Below are positions 12,543-24,465 of a DNA stretch of 64,000 nt, piece by piece. Each line of letters begins with the position of its first letter. Position 1 is the stretch's first letter. This stretch comes from Monosporascus cannonballus (lineage: Eukaryota > Ascomycota > Sordariomycetes > Xylariales): contig QJNS01000026.1 in NCBI GenBank assembly GCA_004154925.1, forward strand, positions 186,001 to 250,000. Reading direction: 5' to 3'. The position numbers were made by a program, and so were the translations under genes. The notes under the pieces were generated by a model, which saw only the letters and a list, made by a program, of their open reading frames with translations, searched no databases and had not been told where the DNA came from.

Positions 12543-12851
12543 AGAAAAACATCAAAGATGTAGAGGAAAGGGAACATCAGAATGTATATAAGGCAGCCAA
12601 GTAGGCCAGGTTCGTGGGAGAGCTGTGCATTATAAGCCTAGGTAGCCTATCTTGCGGTAATACAATCGCCTGAAACATGGGTTAGCGAATTGAAATATGG
12701 CCCTGACTATTTGAGTGGCATTGTAGTATGCGAGCTACGTCCTGACATGATTCTATACCATGATTTTCCGCTTCCAGTGCGCTTCTTACCGTGCTTGCAT
12801 TACCTTCGCTGTCCCAAGGTCTGTGAGAGGCGCGCGCATATCAGAAATATC
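12543..12851. other. Intergenic, convergent 3' ends
   Basis: The chitinase (+) and the ankyrin gene (-) converge here. The 309 bp should contain both terminators. I see no gene. Confidence 0.6.
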
Positions 12852-14576
12852 TCAAAATCCTGCCCCAGCACCTACCAATAGGTCGATAATGGTATCAACA
12901 AGGTCAGTCCGCCTCTCCAGAAACTTCGATTCGGCTGCCATTCTGGCCGGGGAGATCCCGTCCACATCCATTGACGAAACATTGACACCATTGGCTAATA
13001 GTGCCCTGATGACGCCGACGGCGCCACGCTCAGCGGCCCAGTGCAATGGTGTCAGGTCGTGCCGGATAACCATGCGCTGGGCCGACGGATCCGCCATCGC
13101 GTCTCGCAGACGGTAGCCCCAGGGCATGCCTAATGAGGGAACGACCTGCCTGTTGCCTGGGCTCAACAGAGGGGCGCGGGCTTCCGGGTCGGCACCGCGT
13201 GATATCAAGTGCTTGGCGAGTTCCGCTGCCTTGCCGGTTACGTCGAGGTCGCAATGGAGCGCAAGGACATGTAGCGGCGTCCAGCCCTCATTTGTCGTGA
13301 TGCTGGGATCGGCGCCGTGAGAGAGAATATGATAAGCTGCTCGCACCGCCTGGGCGAGCGTCTTGATCTCTGTGCCCCTAACTGCATTACGGTTGATGGG
13401 TGTCAGAGCGCACATTAAGGGTGTCCAGCCGTTAGAGCTCGCAGCGTTGACGTCTAGACCTTGAGATAGCAGGTACTCCATTACCTCAATACGGCAGCCA
13501 GCGGCGGCAAAATGCAGTAACGTCTCTCCATTATGGTTCGTTAAATGCAGTAGGACATCCCGGTCCCGATCCGAGTGTGAATACAGATACATGCGGAAAA
13601 GATGCAAGTCCAATCCATAAGCAGCCCAGTGTATGGGACACTCACCTGCCGTATCTGGCTGAGACACGGAAGCTTTGTGTTGCAGCAGCAGGTGAATCGC
13701 AGTCTCGTTCAGAAGACCGGGCCCGCCAGCGAGTTGACCAATCATGACCGGCGAGGCGAGGACATGTAAAGCAGACTTACCAGACCCGTCGGTCTTGTTG
13801 GGATCTGCGCCTTTCTCAAGCAGGGTCTTAAGCGCACCTGTGAGATTTGCATTGTGGGCGGTGGTGTATATGAGAGGGGCGTTGTCTGGACAAGAATTGG
13901 GGTCCGCCCCAGCATCGATCAATGACGCAATCAGCAATTGCTGGTCAAGGTAATCAATACCCTCATACTTAATATCGAACTCGTAAGACAGCATGAACTT
14001 GTGGTTTGTAGCGGCGTGCAGCGCCTCTTGAAGCGTCGGCTGCTCGAATGATGTCCTCTTCAGGAGCAAAGTAACCACGCCGAAGTGCCATCGCCGTGAA
14101 GCCCACAGCAGTGCCTCGATCCTTAATTCCTGTGACCAACCGTTCCACCAGTCGAGCATGTCTTCGACAATGGAAGCATGTCCATGTGTCGCAGCCACAA
14201 CGAAGCACGTCTGGTATGGTTTAAGCCCTTCGACATGACTCTCGGGGCGACAACATGTCCAAAGGCGCTTGACGATATCCCGATGCCCCTTGAAAGCGGC
14301 AAATCCGATGGCCGTAAGCCTCTGCTCACCGTAGCTAACGATAAAAGCATCTGCACCGGCAGCTAGAAGCAGGTTTACGGCGTCCAAGTTGCCGCACCAT
14401 GCGGCGAAATGGAGCGGTGGACCGAATTCAGGGTGAGAATAGTTGATGTCAGGGGCGGGTGAGGCGCGGAGCAGTTGTTGTAGCTGTGGAATATCATTAT
14501 CGCGGATGCACGCGTGCAAGACCTCGTCTGCAGAGCCGAAGGCATTACGGAGCCGAGATTTAATTGCCCCGCGCAT
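12852..14576 (-). CDS. Ankyrin-repeat protein
   Basis: A single exon of 574 aa begins MRGAIKSRLRNAFG. Ankyrin units fill most of the protein. Clear examples are GPPLHFAAWCGNLDAVNLLL (about 52-71), a unit with GKSALHVLA, one with GETLLHFAAAGCRIEVMEYLL, one with GWTPLHVLALHCD, and one near the C-terminus with DLTPLHWAAERGAVGVIRAL. There is no signal peptide, membrane segment, NACHT, F-box or kinase domain, so a cytosolic or nuclear protein-binding role is all that can be inferred. It converges with the chitinase, and nothing ties it to chitin biology beyond position. The frame is uninterrupted, so the gene looks intact. Confidence 0.85.
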   Translation of the reverse strand: MRGAIKSRLRNAFGSADEVLHACIRDNDIPQLQQLLRASPAPDINYSHPEFGPPLHFAAWCGNLDAVNLLLAAGADAFIVSYGEQRLTAIGFAAFKGHRDIVKRLWTCCRPESHVEGLKPYQTCFVVAATHGHASIVEDMLDWWNGWSQELRIEALLWASRRWHFGVVTLLLKRTSFEQPTLQEALHAATNHKFMLSYEFDIKYEGIDYLDQQLLIASLIDAGADPNSCPDNAPLIYTTAHNANLTGALKTLLEKGADPNKTDGSGKSALHVLASPVMIGQLAGGPGLLNETAIHLLLQHKASVSQPDTAGECPIHWAAYGLDLHLFRMYLYSHSDRDRDVLLHLTNHNGETLLHFAAAGCRIEVMEYLLSQGLDVNAASSNGWTPLMCALTPINRNAVRGTEIKTLAQAVRAAYHILSHGADPSITTNEGWTPLHVLALHCDLDVTGKAAELAKHLISRGADPEARAPLLSPGNRQVVPSLGMPWGYRLRDAMADPSAQRMVIRHDLTPLHWAAERGAVGVIRALLANGVNVSSMDVDGISPARMAAESKFLERRTDLVDTIIDLLVGAGAGF

Positions 14577-15659
14577 CGTAAGTGTCGATCGGAGGCGATG
14601 GGGAGATGGCTAGGTGAAAGGATGGAGAAAGGATGTGGGTATTGATTGACTGATTACGTCCCATTCAGTTCCTAGCCTCATTCTAATTATGTGTCACCCA
14701 TGTCCGGCAGGCCGGATTAATAAGATACCGGTAGCCGACGCGACCCAGAAGATAATCCGTGACGCCCCACTTCATCGTGTTATGAAAATCCAAGACGCTA
14801 CTTTCTTGCCCTAGTTCCCGCCGTTTCTCCTTAACATCTATTTACTTTCGGATGTCAGCCTTGCGTAGACAGTGATTCTGAATGTTAATGTATACGTAGT
14901 TTCAGGCTCCTGGAGGCTATGCCTCATGTTTTGCAGCGACTCCCGTGCACCGTGACCCAGCTACAGTAAGGTGCTGTTACTCCAGTGGTATTCCCACCTT
15001 GAGCTTACAACACAATCACCATCGATGACACCTTTGTTTGCGATGAACAACCTAGCATCCCCAAGACCGTAATCGAGCAATGAAGAAGGGCTTGATAGCT
15101 CTGTACACCGGTGGAGGCCTCTCGATAAGCACCCCCTTTCTCGTGCTTGCATGACGCACCCAGACAAATCCTCTGAGTCTCTGTAACCTGGAGTACAATA
15201 CCCCGGTTCCGTCCTCTTCAATCTTTGCATGTAGCATCTGTCGTGGAAAAGGGGTAACTATGTTAGTCATCAAGCTCCACAGCACCCTGGAAAACCTTAT
15301 TCCGGCGCTTTCATAGTATATAGAGAGCTTTCTAGTTACAGCTCTCTAAAGCTTAATTCTAGTCAAACAATTATTATTTTCTACATTTTATGCAATCTTT
15401 TCTCGTAATCAGCCTAATTATAACAGTTTATGAACCCGGTGCTTGAATTGCGCAAAATAGTTACGGTTAAGGTAATTATAACTTTTTATTTATTAATTTA
15501 AAATTTTTTTTTTAATTTTTTAATATATCGAATAATCTCATTTTTAACAAAATAATTTTGAAAAATCGTTTTAATTACTTTAAAAAAAATTTTTCTTACG
15601 TTTTAATATTTCTTTCTACGATATTTCATATTTTATCGACTTCGATAAATTTGATATAA
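14577..15659. other. Ankyrin gene promoter side, then AT-rich border
   Basis: Bases 14577-15300 have normal composition and should include the ankyrin promoter. Overlapping minus-strand frames at 14961-15230 and 15052-15285 lack recognisable features. From about 15400 the sequence turns strongly AT-rich, the start of the RIP block, up to the LTR at 15660. Confidence 0.5.
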
Positions 15660-16072
15660 TGTAACGAACCTGTCATACATTCACCTGGAGGTATGAGCAG
15701 TATTCGAAGTAGGGTCTTGATTTGCAGGTAACAATAGGGCGAGGAATAATTCAGTGGTTTGTTCGTTAAAGAGATTTAAGGATTTTTCCCACAGTAGAAA
15801 ACGATTACCTTTGGTTATAGGCTTAGATTGATAGTTAAAAAGCGAAACTAAATGGGTGTTATTTATATAAAAGATTGATTTATTATATATTCTAATATCT
15901 TAAAATGAGTATGTTATAGATTTATATTATCTATGTAATTTAATCCAGATTATTTAAATTATTTAAATTATTTTAATAAGCCAAGTTTTCGAATTCGGGT
16001 TTATCCATAATAAGTTTGCGCTAGATTTTAACGGTAGGTTTTTTTAAGACAGGAACTCCTGTTTCTGAAATA
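15660..16072 (-). repeat. 3' LTR of gypsy copy A
   Basis: About 413 bp beginning TGTAACGAACCTGTCATA on the plus strand. It aligns along its length with the LTRs at 17381, 24048, 26675, 35846 and 42716. The inner end is blurred by mutation. Confidence 0.75.
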
Positions 16073-16389
16073 TTATTTTCCTTTTTTAAAAAATTTTATT
16101 TTAAAGATAAAAACCGTAAATAGCTATTTCGTTTTTTTTAGAATTTTTGGGAATATTTTAGCTAATTTTATTATAACAGGTCGTATTCGTAACGGGGGAA
16201 AAAAAAATCTCGTTTAAATTAGTACGATTTTGGTAACATTCGGATTAATTTAATTAAAAAGTTTTTTATTAAGGCTTTTTTTATTTTAATTATATTCGTT
16301 TCAGCGAAACCGATTGTTTTTTTATTTTTGATATTTTAAGTTGTAATTGTTATATTCGTTGTTAACGTTTAATTTGTGATATTTTAATT

Positions 16390-16835
16390 ATGAATTTTTT
16401 ATCGAAATTAAACGAGGAACATAATTACCTCAAAAAAAGTAGCGAAAAATGAAAAATACTTTAATTACGTATTAATAAGCTGTTGAGAAAATAATAAGAG
16501 AGCTTATTAACCGATTAAAGCGTTTGCGTTTTTAATAAAAAGTTTTAAAAACGAAGGTTATAGTTATTTTAGAAAAGGGATACGAACTGGATTAATTAGA
16601 AGAATAGGAAAGATTGAAAGAAAAACAACGTCGAATGGAAACGGAGTAAGTGCAGTTTGTTTCCGAAATGGACGCCGTTATGGAAACGTCCGTTTCCTTT
16701 AATTAAAGCGCCGTAAGATTGGATTTAGACGGGAGACCGTTATCGTCTGCGACTTTGGCCGCGTTGGAAACGATCGGTCAGTATTTTGGCGATAGAATTT
16801 ATCAACCAGGTTTATCGTATTTGTTAAATAGTTAA
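16390..16835 (+). pseudogene. Antisense ORF of gypsy copy A (broken)
   Basis: This is the copy-A version of the extra frame that runs opposite to gag-pol between pol and the 3' LTR. It starts MNFLSKLNEE and ends before a TAA with a YQPGLSYLLNS tail. It carries RIP-type stops and, from its length and alignment, about one missing base early on. Its value is comparative: it keeps CAA or CAG at sites where copies B or C have TAA or TAG, and CCA where they have TTA. The other copies' stops are therefore mutated Gln codons. It shares LDLDGRPLSSATLAALE with the other copies. The product would be rich in Glu, Lys, Arg and Gln, probably helical. Function unknown. Confidence 0.6.
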
Positions 16836-17375
16836 ATGGTTCCCATATATTTTCTTTAGATAGATAATTTGTTTTATTTAATTAGATATTGAACTTTATT
16901 TTTAATTATTTAAAATCCAGTATTCGTTCGATTTCGTATTTGTTAAAGGTTTTTCGAGTTCCAGGTTTTTTTCTAACGGAATGTTTTTAGATATTGGTTT
17001 AAGTAAGGACATATGGAAAACAGAATGTATTTTTATAATTTTGAATAATAATAATCGATAATTGGTTTTAGAAATAATTTCGTTAATTTTAAACGGGTTA
17101 AGCTTTTTAAAATCGAACTTATTACTGGGCCTTTTCTTTTTAATTCATGGAATATTTAAAATCGCGTTTTAATTTTGTCGTAATAAGTAAACTTTATTTC
17201 TTTGCGTTAAAATTAGTTTTTTTAAAGTTTCTTTTATAATATTTGGTTTATTTTTACTAAAGAAATTATAGTTCGATCCGTAATCGAATTTATATTACTT
17301 TGATTTTTATAATTATCGTTTTTATTTCAGAAGTTATAATAATAATTATAAGGATGTTATATATTAATTATTTTA

Positions 17376-17380
17376 GTTAT
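17376..17380. repeat. Target-site duplication of copy B, left (GTTAT)
   Basis: GTTAT lies directly before the LTR at 17381 and again directly after the LTR ending at 24465. A 5-bp duplication is normal for gypsy integration. Confidence 0.85.
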
Positions 17381-17798
17381 TGTAACGAACCTGTTATACA
17401 TCCACCTGGAGGTATAAGCAGTATCCGAAATGGAATCTTAATTTGCAGGTAACAATAAAGCGAGGAATGATTTAGTGGTCTATTCGTTAAAGAGATTTAA
17501 AGACTTTTCCCTCAACTAGAGAACGGTGCAGTTACCTCTTAATTAAAAGCTTAGATTAATAATTAAAGAGCGAAACTAAGTAGGTACTATTTACATAAGA
17601 GATTAATTTGTTATATATCCTATAACCCCAAAGTAAATATGTCGTGGATTTATGTAATTTATGTAATCTGGTTAAATCACTTAAATTACCTAGATCACGG
17701 AACAAACCAAGCTTTCCTGTCCGGAATTTAACCGTGATAAGTCCGCATTAGGCCTCAAAGGTTGGTTTTTGGAAATAGGAACCCTAGTTCTTATAACA
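17381..17798 (-). repeat. 3' LTR of gypsy copy B
   Basis: 418 bp, TGTAAC...ATAACA on the plus strand. It matches the right LTR in length and sequence apart from transition-type changes. Confidence 0.88.
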
Positions 17799-18119
17799 TT
17801 ATTTCCCCTTTCCAAGGATCTTTGTCCCAAAGATAAGAACCGTAGGTGGTCGCTTTTTAATAGCTTGGAAAGATTTTCCTTAAAGCCCTTATTAACCTTT
17901 ACCATAACAAATCGTATTTAAAAAAAGAAAAAAAAACCGCGACTAAATTAACGCGAATCCCGTAACAGACGCGTTGATTTTATTAAGACGTTTGGTTTCC
18001 AAGTTATTTCGTATTCAAACTGTTTTCGTTTTGGGAAACCTAATTGTTTTTACTTAGTTAATATCCCGAATTATAATTGTTGTACCCGCCGTTAACGCCC
18101 GTTCTGTGACGTACTAGCT

Positions 18120-18566
18120 ATGAATTCGTTAGTTAAAATTAGGGAGGAAAAAACGCGCCTGCAGAAAGAGTAGCGCGAAGTATAAAATTTTCTGATAACG
18201 TATCAGGAGGTTGCTGAGAAGAAAATAAGGGAGCTCGTTAATCGGTTAAAACGTTTTTAATTGTAACAAGACGTCCTCGATAAAAAGGCCTTTGCAATTT
18301 TAAAGGAGGGGTACGAATTGGATTAACTGGAAAAGCAGAAAAGGTTAGAAGAAAAGCGTCGTTACGTCGAGGCGGAGCAAGCATAACTTATTTTTAAGAT
18401 GGACGCCATCGCAGAGGCCTTTACTTTCTTCGATTAAAGCGCCAAAGGTTTGGATTTAAGCGGGGGACCGTTATCGCCTACGACCTTGGCCGCCCTGGAG
18501 ATAATCGGTCAGGGTTTTGGCGGTAAAACGTCTTAATTAGGTTTATCGCATTTATTAAATGGTTAA
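18120..18566 (+). pseudogene. Antisense ORF of gypsy copy B
   Basis: The frame has 149 codons (447 bp) from ATG to TAA, running opposite to gag-pol and lying between the pol 3' end and the 3' LTR. It reads MNSLVKIREEKTRLQKE at the start, has KAFAILKEGYELD in the middle and LDLSGGPLSPTTLAALEIIG near the end. It is broken by about half a dozen internal TAA/TAG codons. Several of these stand where copy A or C has CAA or CAG (Gln). A charged, Gln-rich helical or coiled-coil protein is the likely ancestral product. I recognise no family. An unknown accessory protein or a passenger exon are both possible. Confidence 0.65.
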
Positions 18567-19340
18567 GTAATTCCTACGTATTTTCTTTATGTAAGTATCT
18601 TTTCCATTTAATTAAGTATTAAACTTTATTTTTAATTATTTTGGAATCCAATATTTATTCGATTTCGTATTCGTCAAAATTCTTTTTAAGTTTTAGGTTT
18701 ATTTTTAACGGGGTATTTTTAAGTATTAATTTAAACAAAAAAATATGAAAAATAAGGTATATTTTTATGTTTTTGGGTAACGACAATTAATAATTAATTT
18801 TAGAAATAACTTTTTTAACTTTAAATGGGTTAAAATTTTTAAAATCGAACTTATCGTTAGGTTTTTTTATTTTGATCTATAAGATATTCGAAATTACGTT
18901 TTATTTTTGGCGCAATAAATAAACCCTATTTTTTTTGTTAAAATTAATCTTTTAATTTTTTTCTTATTATAATATTAAGTTATCCGTTATTGAAAAAATC
19001 GCAATTCGTTTTGAAAACGAATTTATATTATCTTAATCTTTATTATTAGTATTTTTATTTTTAAGTTAATCGTAATAATTTTTGGTATTTTATTAAGCGG
19101 TTATTTAAATTATTTTATCTTTATATCGTATCCATACATAGTTATATAAAAAGATACGCCTATATTTTCGTTAACAGATATATTATAAGCAATTTATATT
19201 AATAGTAAAAGTTTTATCCAGTTATTTTGTTAGTAATTAACGTAATTTCGAAAATATTATTCCAAGGTTTAATTAAATCGTTTTATTTGTTTATCCGTTT
19301 GAAAATAATACGCTGTCGAAAACTTAAGCTTAATACCGAT

Positions 19341-19523
19341 TTATTTAAAAAAGCTAATGCCGAATTTTAAAGTAAAAAGCGTATCTTTATCGGAAATAAT
19401 TTTTTCTGGTATTTTATATTTATTTAAATAATGTTTAATAAAGGCGTAAGTTAACTGTTCTGCCGTTACGTTTCCTTTAAAAGGTAAAAAGTATTTATAT
19501 TTAGTAAGTTTATCGACAATCAC
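19341..19523 (-). pseudogene. Integrase core fragment of gypsy copy B
   Basis: A 60-codon open stretch matches the retroviral-type integrase catalytic core, with IVDKLTKYKYFLPFK and the second-Asp segment IISDKDTLFTLKFG. It is a surviving piece of a larger mutated pol gene, not an expressed gene. Confidence 0.85.
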
Positions 19524-22500
19524 CTATATTCCGTCGTATTCGATTTTAATAACTAGGTCTTTAAATAAAGGTAAATTAATAATAAAATCCTAAGTTATGA
19601 TATTTTATGCCTTATCAGGAATATCAGTAAATTATAATAACCCATAAGGCTTATAACGTGCTATTTTAGCTTTATTACAAATATTATAATTCTTGATTAC
19701 CTTTTTGACCATACGGCGTAACTCTGGAAAATCATATTTTTCTTATAATCGTCTAGTAATTTTAAAAATTTCTTGATATCCGTATAATAGGTTTTTATGA
19801 AATTCCTTTACGAATTGTTCCTATTAATCTTTAAGAATATAAATTTTGCTATGATACAGCAGTTAATCTTTTGGTTATCCTTTTAATTATTGAACTTTTT
19901 TCTGTTTTTCCATATCGTAAAAATTCCGGAATCGTATTAAGAATTCGGGAATTAATTTTTTTATTATTTTATATAACTATATAATGCCGTCCTTATTATA
20001 TTATAATATCGGTATGTTTTTTTGGGGACCTTAAAATCGTAATCTCCTTTACGGCTGAAAATATCCGCCTGGATATTTTTTTTCCCTTTAATATAATATA
20101 TCCTAAAGTTAAATTTTGATAAAAAAATTATCCATTTTTATGTCGTTTATTTAATTCTTAAATTTTTATAAATCGCATAAGGTTTTTATAATTAAAATAA
20201 ATATCGAAAAGGTTTTTTATTTTACTTAAAAAAGGTTCTTATTTTTTAAGGACGTTAATAATTATTAATAACTTTTTGTCGTAAATTTAATATTTAAATT
20301 TTACATTTCGAAATGTTTTCAAATAATATGCTACTAGGTATTATTTGCCGTTATTTTCTTATTATTTTAAAATTGCACCCAAGGCGTATTTTAAGGTATT
20401 TATCTTTAGGCGTTTTTTTATCTAGATTTAGCATTTTTATTATTAATTCGTTAATAATTATTTTTTTCAATTTTCGGAATATTATTTTTTTTTCTTTAAA
20501 AGTTCGAACTTTTTTCCAATATATATTTTTAATAGTAAGTTTCGTTAATGGCCTAACGATATCTCCGTACTTCTCGATTAGGCTACGTACGTAACCCGTA
20601 AATCCTAAGATCTGGCGGATATTTATAACGGTCGTTTTATCGGGGATAAATTAATTTTTAATTATTTTTTATTTGGAATATTAAATCTGAATTTGGCCAA
20701 AAATAAAAGTAAATCCCAGAAAATTTAGTTTTTACGTATGCCATACGCTTTTGGCGGGATTAATTCGAATATTCGCCTTATTTAAAATCTTAAGTATTTA
20801 AGCTATATATTTTTTATGTTTTTCTAAGGTTTTTAAGTAAATAAGGATGTCGTCGAGATAAACGAATACGAATTTATTTAAAAATTATTGGAAAGTAATT
20901 ATAATTAAATTTTGGAAATTAACGGGAATATTAATAAGTCTTATTAATATTACTTTATATTCGTAAAATCTATATATTATTTTAAATTCCGTTTTTTATT
21001 TTTCTCCTTTAATTATTCGGATACGATAATAATTATTACGAAAAATAAATACTATAAATTATTTAGTTTTGCTAGCGTTTTTTTAAGGTATTTATAAGTA
21101 TTAAAAGGTATTTATTTTTAATTATAATATTATTTAATTATTAATAATTAATTATTCTTCGGTAAATAAGGTTTCCGTTATCGTTAATTTTCTATTTATT
21201 ATCCTTAGTTTTTGATATTATAAAAACAGGGTATTTTACAGGAAAATTAAAAAATTAAATATATTTTTTCTTTGAATCCAATTATATACTTTTTTATAAG
21301 GCCTTTAATTTTTCTGGGTTTATATAATAAATTTTATAAAGTTTAGAATAATATCTTTTTTTAATAAATATTTTATAATCCTATTAGTTATATGGCGGTA
21401 ACTTATAATTTTTTCTATTTTTAAATAATTGCTTAAATTTTTGGTATTCCGGAAATATAATGGAAATTTAATTAGGAACCCGTACTTCCTTAATAATATA
21501 ATAAATTTTTCGGTTATCCTTTTTTAATATTTTGTTTTACGAAAGTATTTATTTTTTCTAATTAATCCGTAAATTGTTAAAATAAAGCTAAGGTATTCCT
21601 AAGATAATATCATATTTAGAAATATCGGCGATATCCAGCGAAATACGTTTTTGGTATCCTTAAATTTGCATTAAAAGTTTTTCAGTTTCCCGAAAAACTT
21701 ATTTATTTTCGTATATGGACAAATTTTTATTTACCGTACGTAATTTATAAAATTTTAATTTATATCTTTAAGGAATTTGATGTTTTTTTGTTATTACGGA
21801 GGAAATAAAATTACCTTTTGCGCCGGAATCAATTATTATTTTGAACGTTTTGTTTTGGTACTAAAAAAAGATTTCGATCTGATTACGTATTCCTTTTGTT
21901 ACTTCATATAAGATCTTATGGACTGGGGCTTTTCGGTACCTTAGTTTCGAGGGCCTCGGTAGTTTTTTAACTTTTGATACCGTCCGGTTTGAGCGAGTCT
22001 TTATTTGCAAACTTTTCTGACAGCGTATTTGGTACCTTGGTCGTTTTTACACCGGAACCATGTTTTCTTACTATATCTACATTAAGGTTTTTTTTTGGCT
22101 TTTCCTTTATCCTTATGTCCTCCGAATTATGGGATCAAAAAGGTGGATCTCCGAAACAAATATTCCCATATTTAGGAGCTCATATTGGATATAAAGTATC
22201 GGAAAGTAATATAACCATCCTTACAATATAACCTTTTAACTCCGTTTTAATTCGGGATGCAAATAACAAAACCTAGGGTATTTTAGCTATCGGGAAATCT
22301 TAATATATCGGCATTTATCGTCTGATTCGGTAAAAATTTTATTATTTTATCCGGGCCAAAAGTTATTATTTTTTTAAATTTAAGATAAATAAAATAATTA
22401 TCCTGGTAGCAAATAATAAAATATAATATGTTATAAGGTTTTACCGTTAACTTTTTTAAGTAAATGGTATATTTTAAAAATTTATAAAGTTCTGGAAATA

Positions 22501-22699
22501 ATTATCTATAATTTTTAATATTTGGTCGAAATTAACTGTCCTTTATATGTATTTTATATTTTTGGGAATTAAGGTAATATTGGTATCTTAATTTTATGGT
22601 TATTCTGGAAACCGTTTATCCGGCATAATATTTGCAAATTTTAACCTTAAAATCTTGACAAATAAAATAATCTTCGTATTTTGGGTTATCGCTTTAAAT

Positions 22700-22888
22700 T
22701 TAAATAATTATAGTAATAATGAATTTTAGCTGGAAAAAAGTCGAATTAACTTTTTTTTTCTTTTTTTGCCTTATTATCGGTTTCTTATTTAGCCGCTTTA
22801 GCTTTTTTTTGGGGTTAAAAAATTCCTCCCTTTTTGGAATTCCTTTTAGGGGAATAATATTTACTTTTAAAATACCCCTTTTTGCCAT
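22700..22888 (-). pseudogene. Gag zinc-knuckle region fragment of gypsy copy B
   Basis: A short open stretch begins MAKRGILKVN, the mutated form of a CxxCxxxGHxxxxC knuckle followed by a Lys-rich tail. The same stretch occurs at 37589-37771 in copy C and near 28160 in copy D. The Cys and His codons are largely lost to transitions. Confidence 0.65.
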
Positions 22889-24047
22889 AATTAAAATATT
22901 TTATTTTGGACTTATTTTTTTTAAGTTATTTATATATTTTGTAAAGGATTTAATTTTTGGTTCCTTATATATTTTATCTTTAATTAAGGGCTTTAAGCCA
23001 TTATAATACGGGTAAAATAACGCGTTTTTTGGCAGATTTAAAATAACGGCTAGGCGATTAAATTTAATTGTATATTTGGCGGCTGGCTTAATTTAATAAA
23101 GAAAATAAAGTTATTTAACCGCATTTTATTTTTTATCGGAATTTCCGAATAAAACGTATATTTTTTTTTCGAAGTTTTCGTAATTGCTAAAAATGTAATT
23201 AATAAGGTTTAAGGATTTTTTTAGGTATTATTTGAAGTAATCCGTTAAAATAGGTTCGAATTAATTACGAATTTTTCCGATAAATAATTACGAAATGGCC
23301 ATTATTTTTTGGTATTTTTCCGGCAAAGAGTTCTCGTAAAACTTGAGGTAAAATCTGGCCTAGATTAAAAATCCTTCCGGGTCCTTAATTCCGTTATAGG
23401 GTTTTGGGGAAATTGGCTTATATCCTTTAACGTCTGGCATTCCGTAATAGCTAGAGAATGGGATAGTCCTTTCCCGCGTTTAGTTCGTACCAAACAATGG
23501 TAAAGTTAACGTTTTTCGTCCTGGATCCATCGAAAGAGGTCGGTAACCAGCCCCTTAGCTTCGTTCCTTAAGGGAGCCAAATTAAGGAAAGGCTGGTTTT
23601 TTTCCTTTGGTAAGCCGAACGTTTTCCTCCTTTAGGGTTCGAACTTTTGCCGCTAAGGTACTTAGCTTTTCCTTTGCTATGGGTTCTTTTTTTTTTGGCT
23701 TTCCGCCCCATATTCTTCCTTTGCTTTTCTTATTTCGGCTCCTTTCCCAAAACCTTAATTATGTCCTAAGAAGTTAGGGAAGGTTATTGTTAAGGCTGGG
23801 AAAAAAGGCCTGTTTAAAATCGAATAATAAGGGGTGCTATATTATCAATTAGTTGAAAAACTTTTTTAATAAAAGGTAAATCGTCAAATTTTGTTAATAA
23901 CGCTTTATTGGCCAATAACGGGGATTATATATACTGTTTATCTTTTAAATGTTATCTTATATTATTGTTTGTATTAAATTTAAGAAAATTTATACTTTAA
24001 TTAGGCAGTAAATTATTCGTCGCCTATTAATCAAGAAATTATTAAAA

Positions 24048-24465
24048 TATAACGAACCTATTATATATCTACCTGGAAATATAAGTAATATCCGAAATAA
24101 AATCTTGATTTACAGGTAATAATAAAGCGAAAAATAATTTAATAATTTATTTATTAAAAAGATTTAAAAACTTTTCCCTTAATTAAAAAATAATACAGTT
24201 ACTTTTTAATTAAAAGCTTAGATTAATAGCTAAAAAGCAAAACTAAATAGGTACTATTTATATGAAAGATTAATTTGTTATATATCCCATAATCCCAAAG
24301 TGAATATATCGTGGATCTATATGATTTATATAATCTGGTTAAATTATTTAAACCACTTAGATTACGAAATAAGCCAAGCTTTTCTGTCCGGAGTTTAGCC
24401 GTAACAGGTCCGCATTAGGCCTCAAAGGTTGGTTTTTGGAGACAGGAACCCTGGTTCCTGTAACA
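24048..24465 (-). repeat. 5' LTR of gypsy copy B
   Basis: 418 bp ending GGTTCCTGTAACA on the plus strand. The first bases read TATAAC instead of TGTAAC, a G-to-A change that fits RIP on the opposite strand. It is followed directly by GTTAT (24466-24470), the second half of the duplication. Confidence 0.85.

Larger units (their letters stand above)
17381..24465 (-). mobile_element. Full-length RIP-degraded Ty3/gypsy retrotransposon, copy B
   Basis: The element is 7085 bp with two 418-bp LTRs and a perfect GTTAT duplication, inserted in copy A. Reading on the minus strand from the right, it has the 5' LTR (24048-24465), gag with a zinc-knuckle remnant (22700-22888), a protease region near 21700-21850, reverse transcriptase with an intact YLDDILIY motif near 20845-20875, and an integrase core. 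A readable 60-residue integrase piece at 19341-19523 begins IVDKLTKYKYFLPFK and contains IISDKDTLF. The integrase C-terminal region follows to about 18600. An antisense ORF and the 3' LTR (17381-17798) complete it. Stops are frequent throughout, so the element is dead. Confidence 0.88.

Noticed and set aside
14961..15285. Two overlapping minus frames upstream of the RIP block
   Set aside because: Neither has a domain or splice-extended reading; different phases over the same DNA.
20313..20594. 93-codon hydrophobic plus frame inside gypsy copy B
   Set aside because: It lies opposite to the RT/RNase H region of pol, so it is a shadow; AT-rich antisense gives Phe/Ile/Leu runs.
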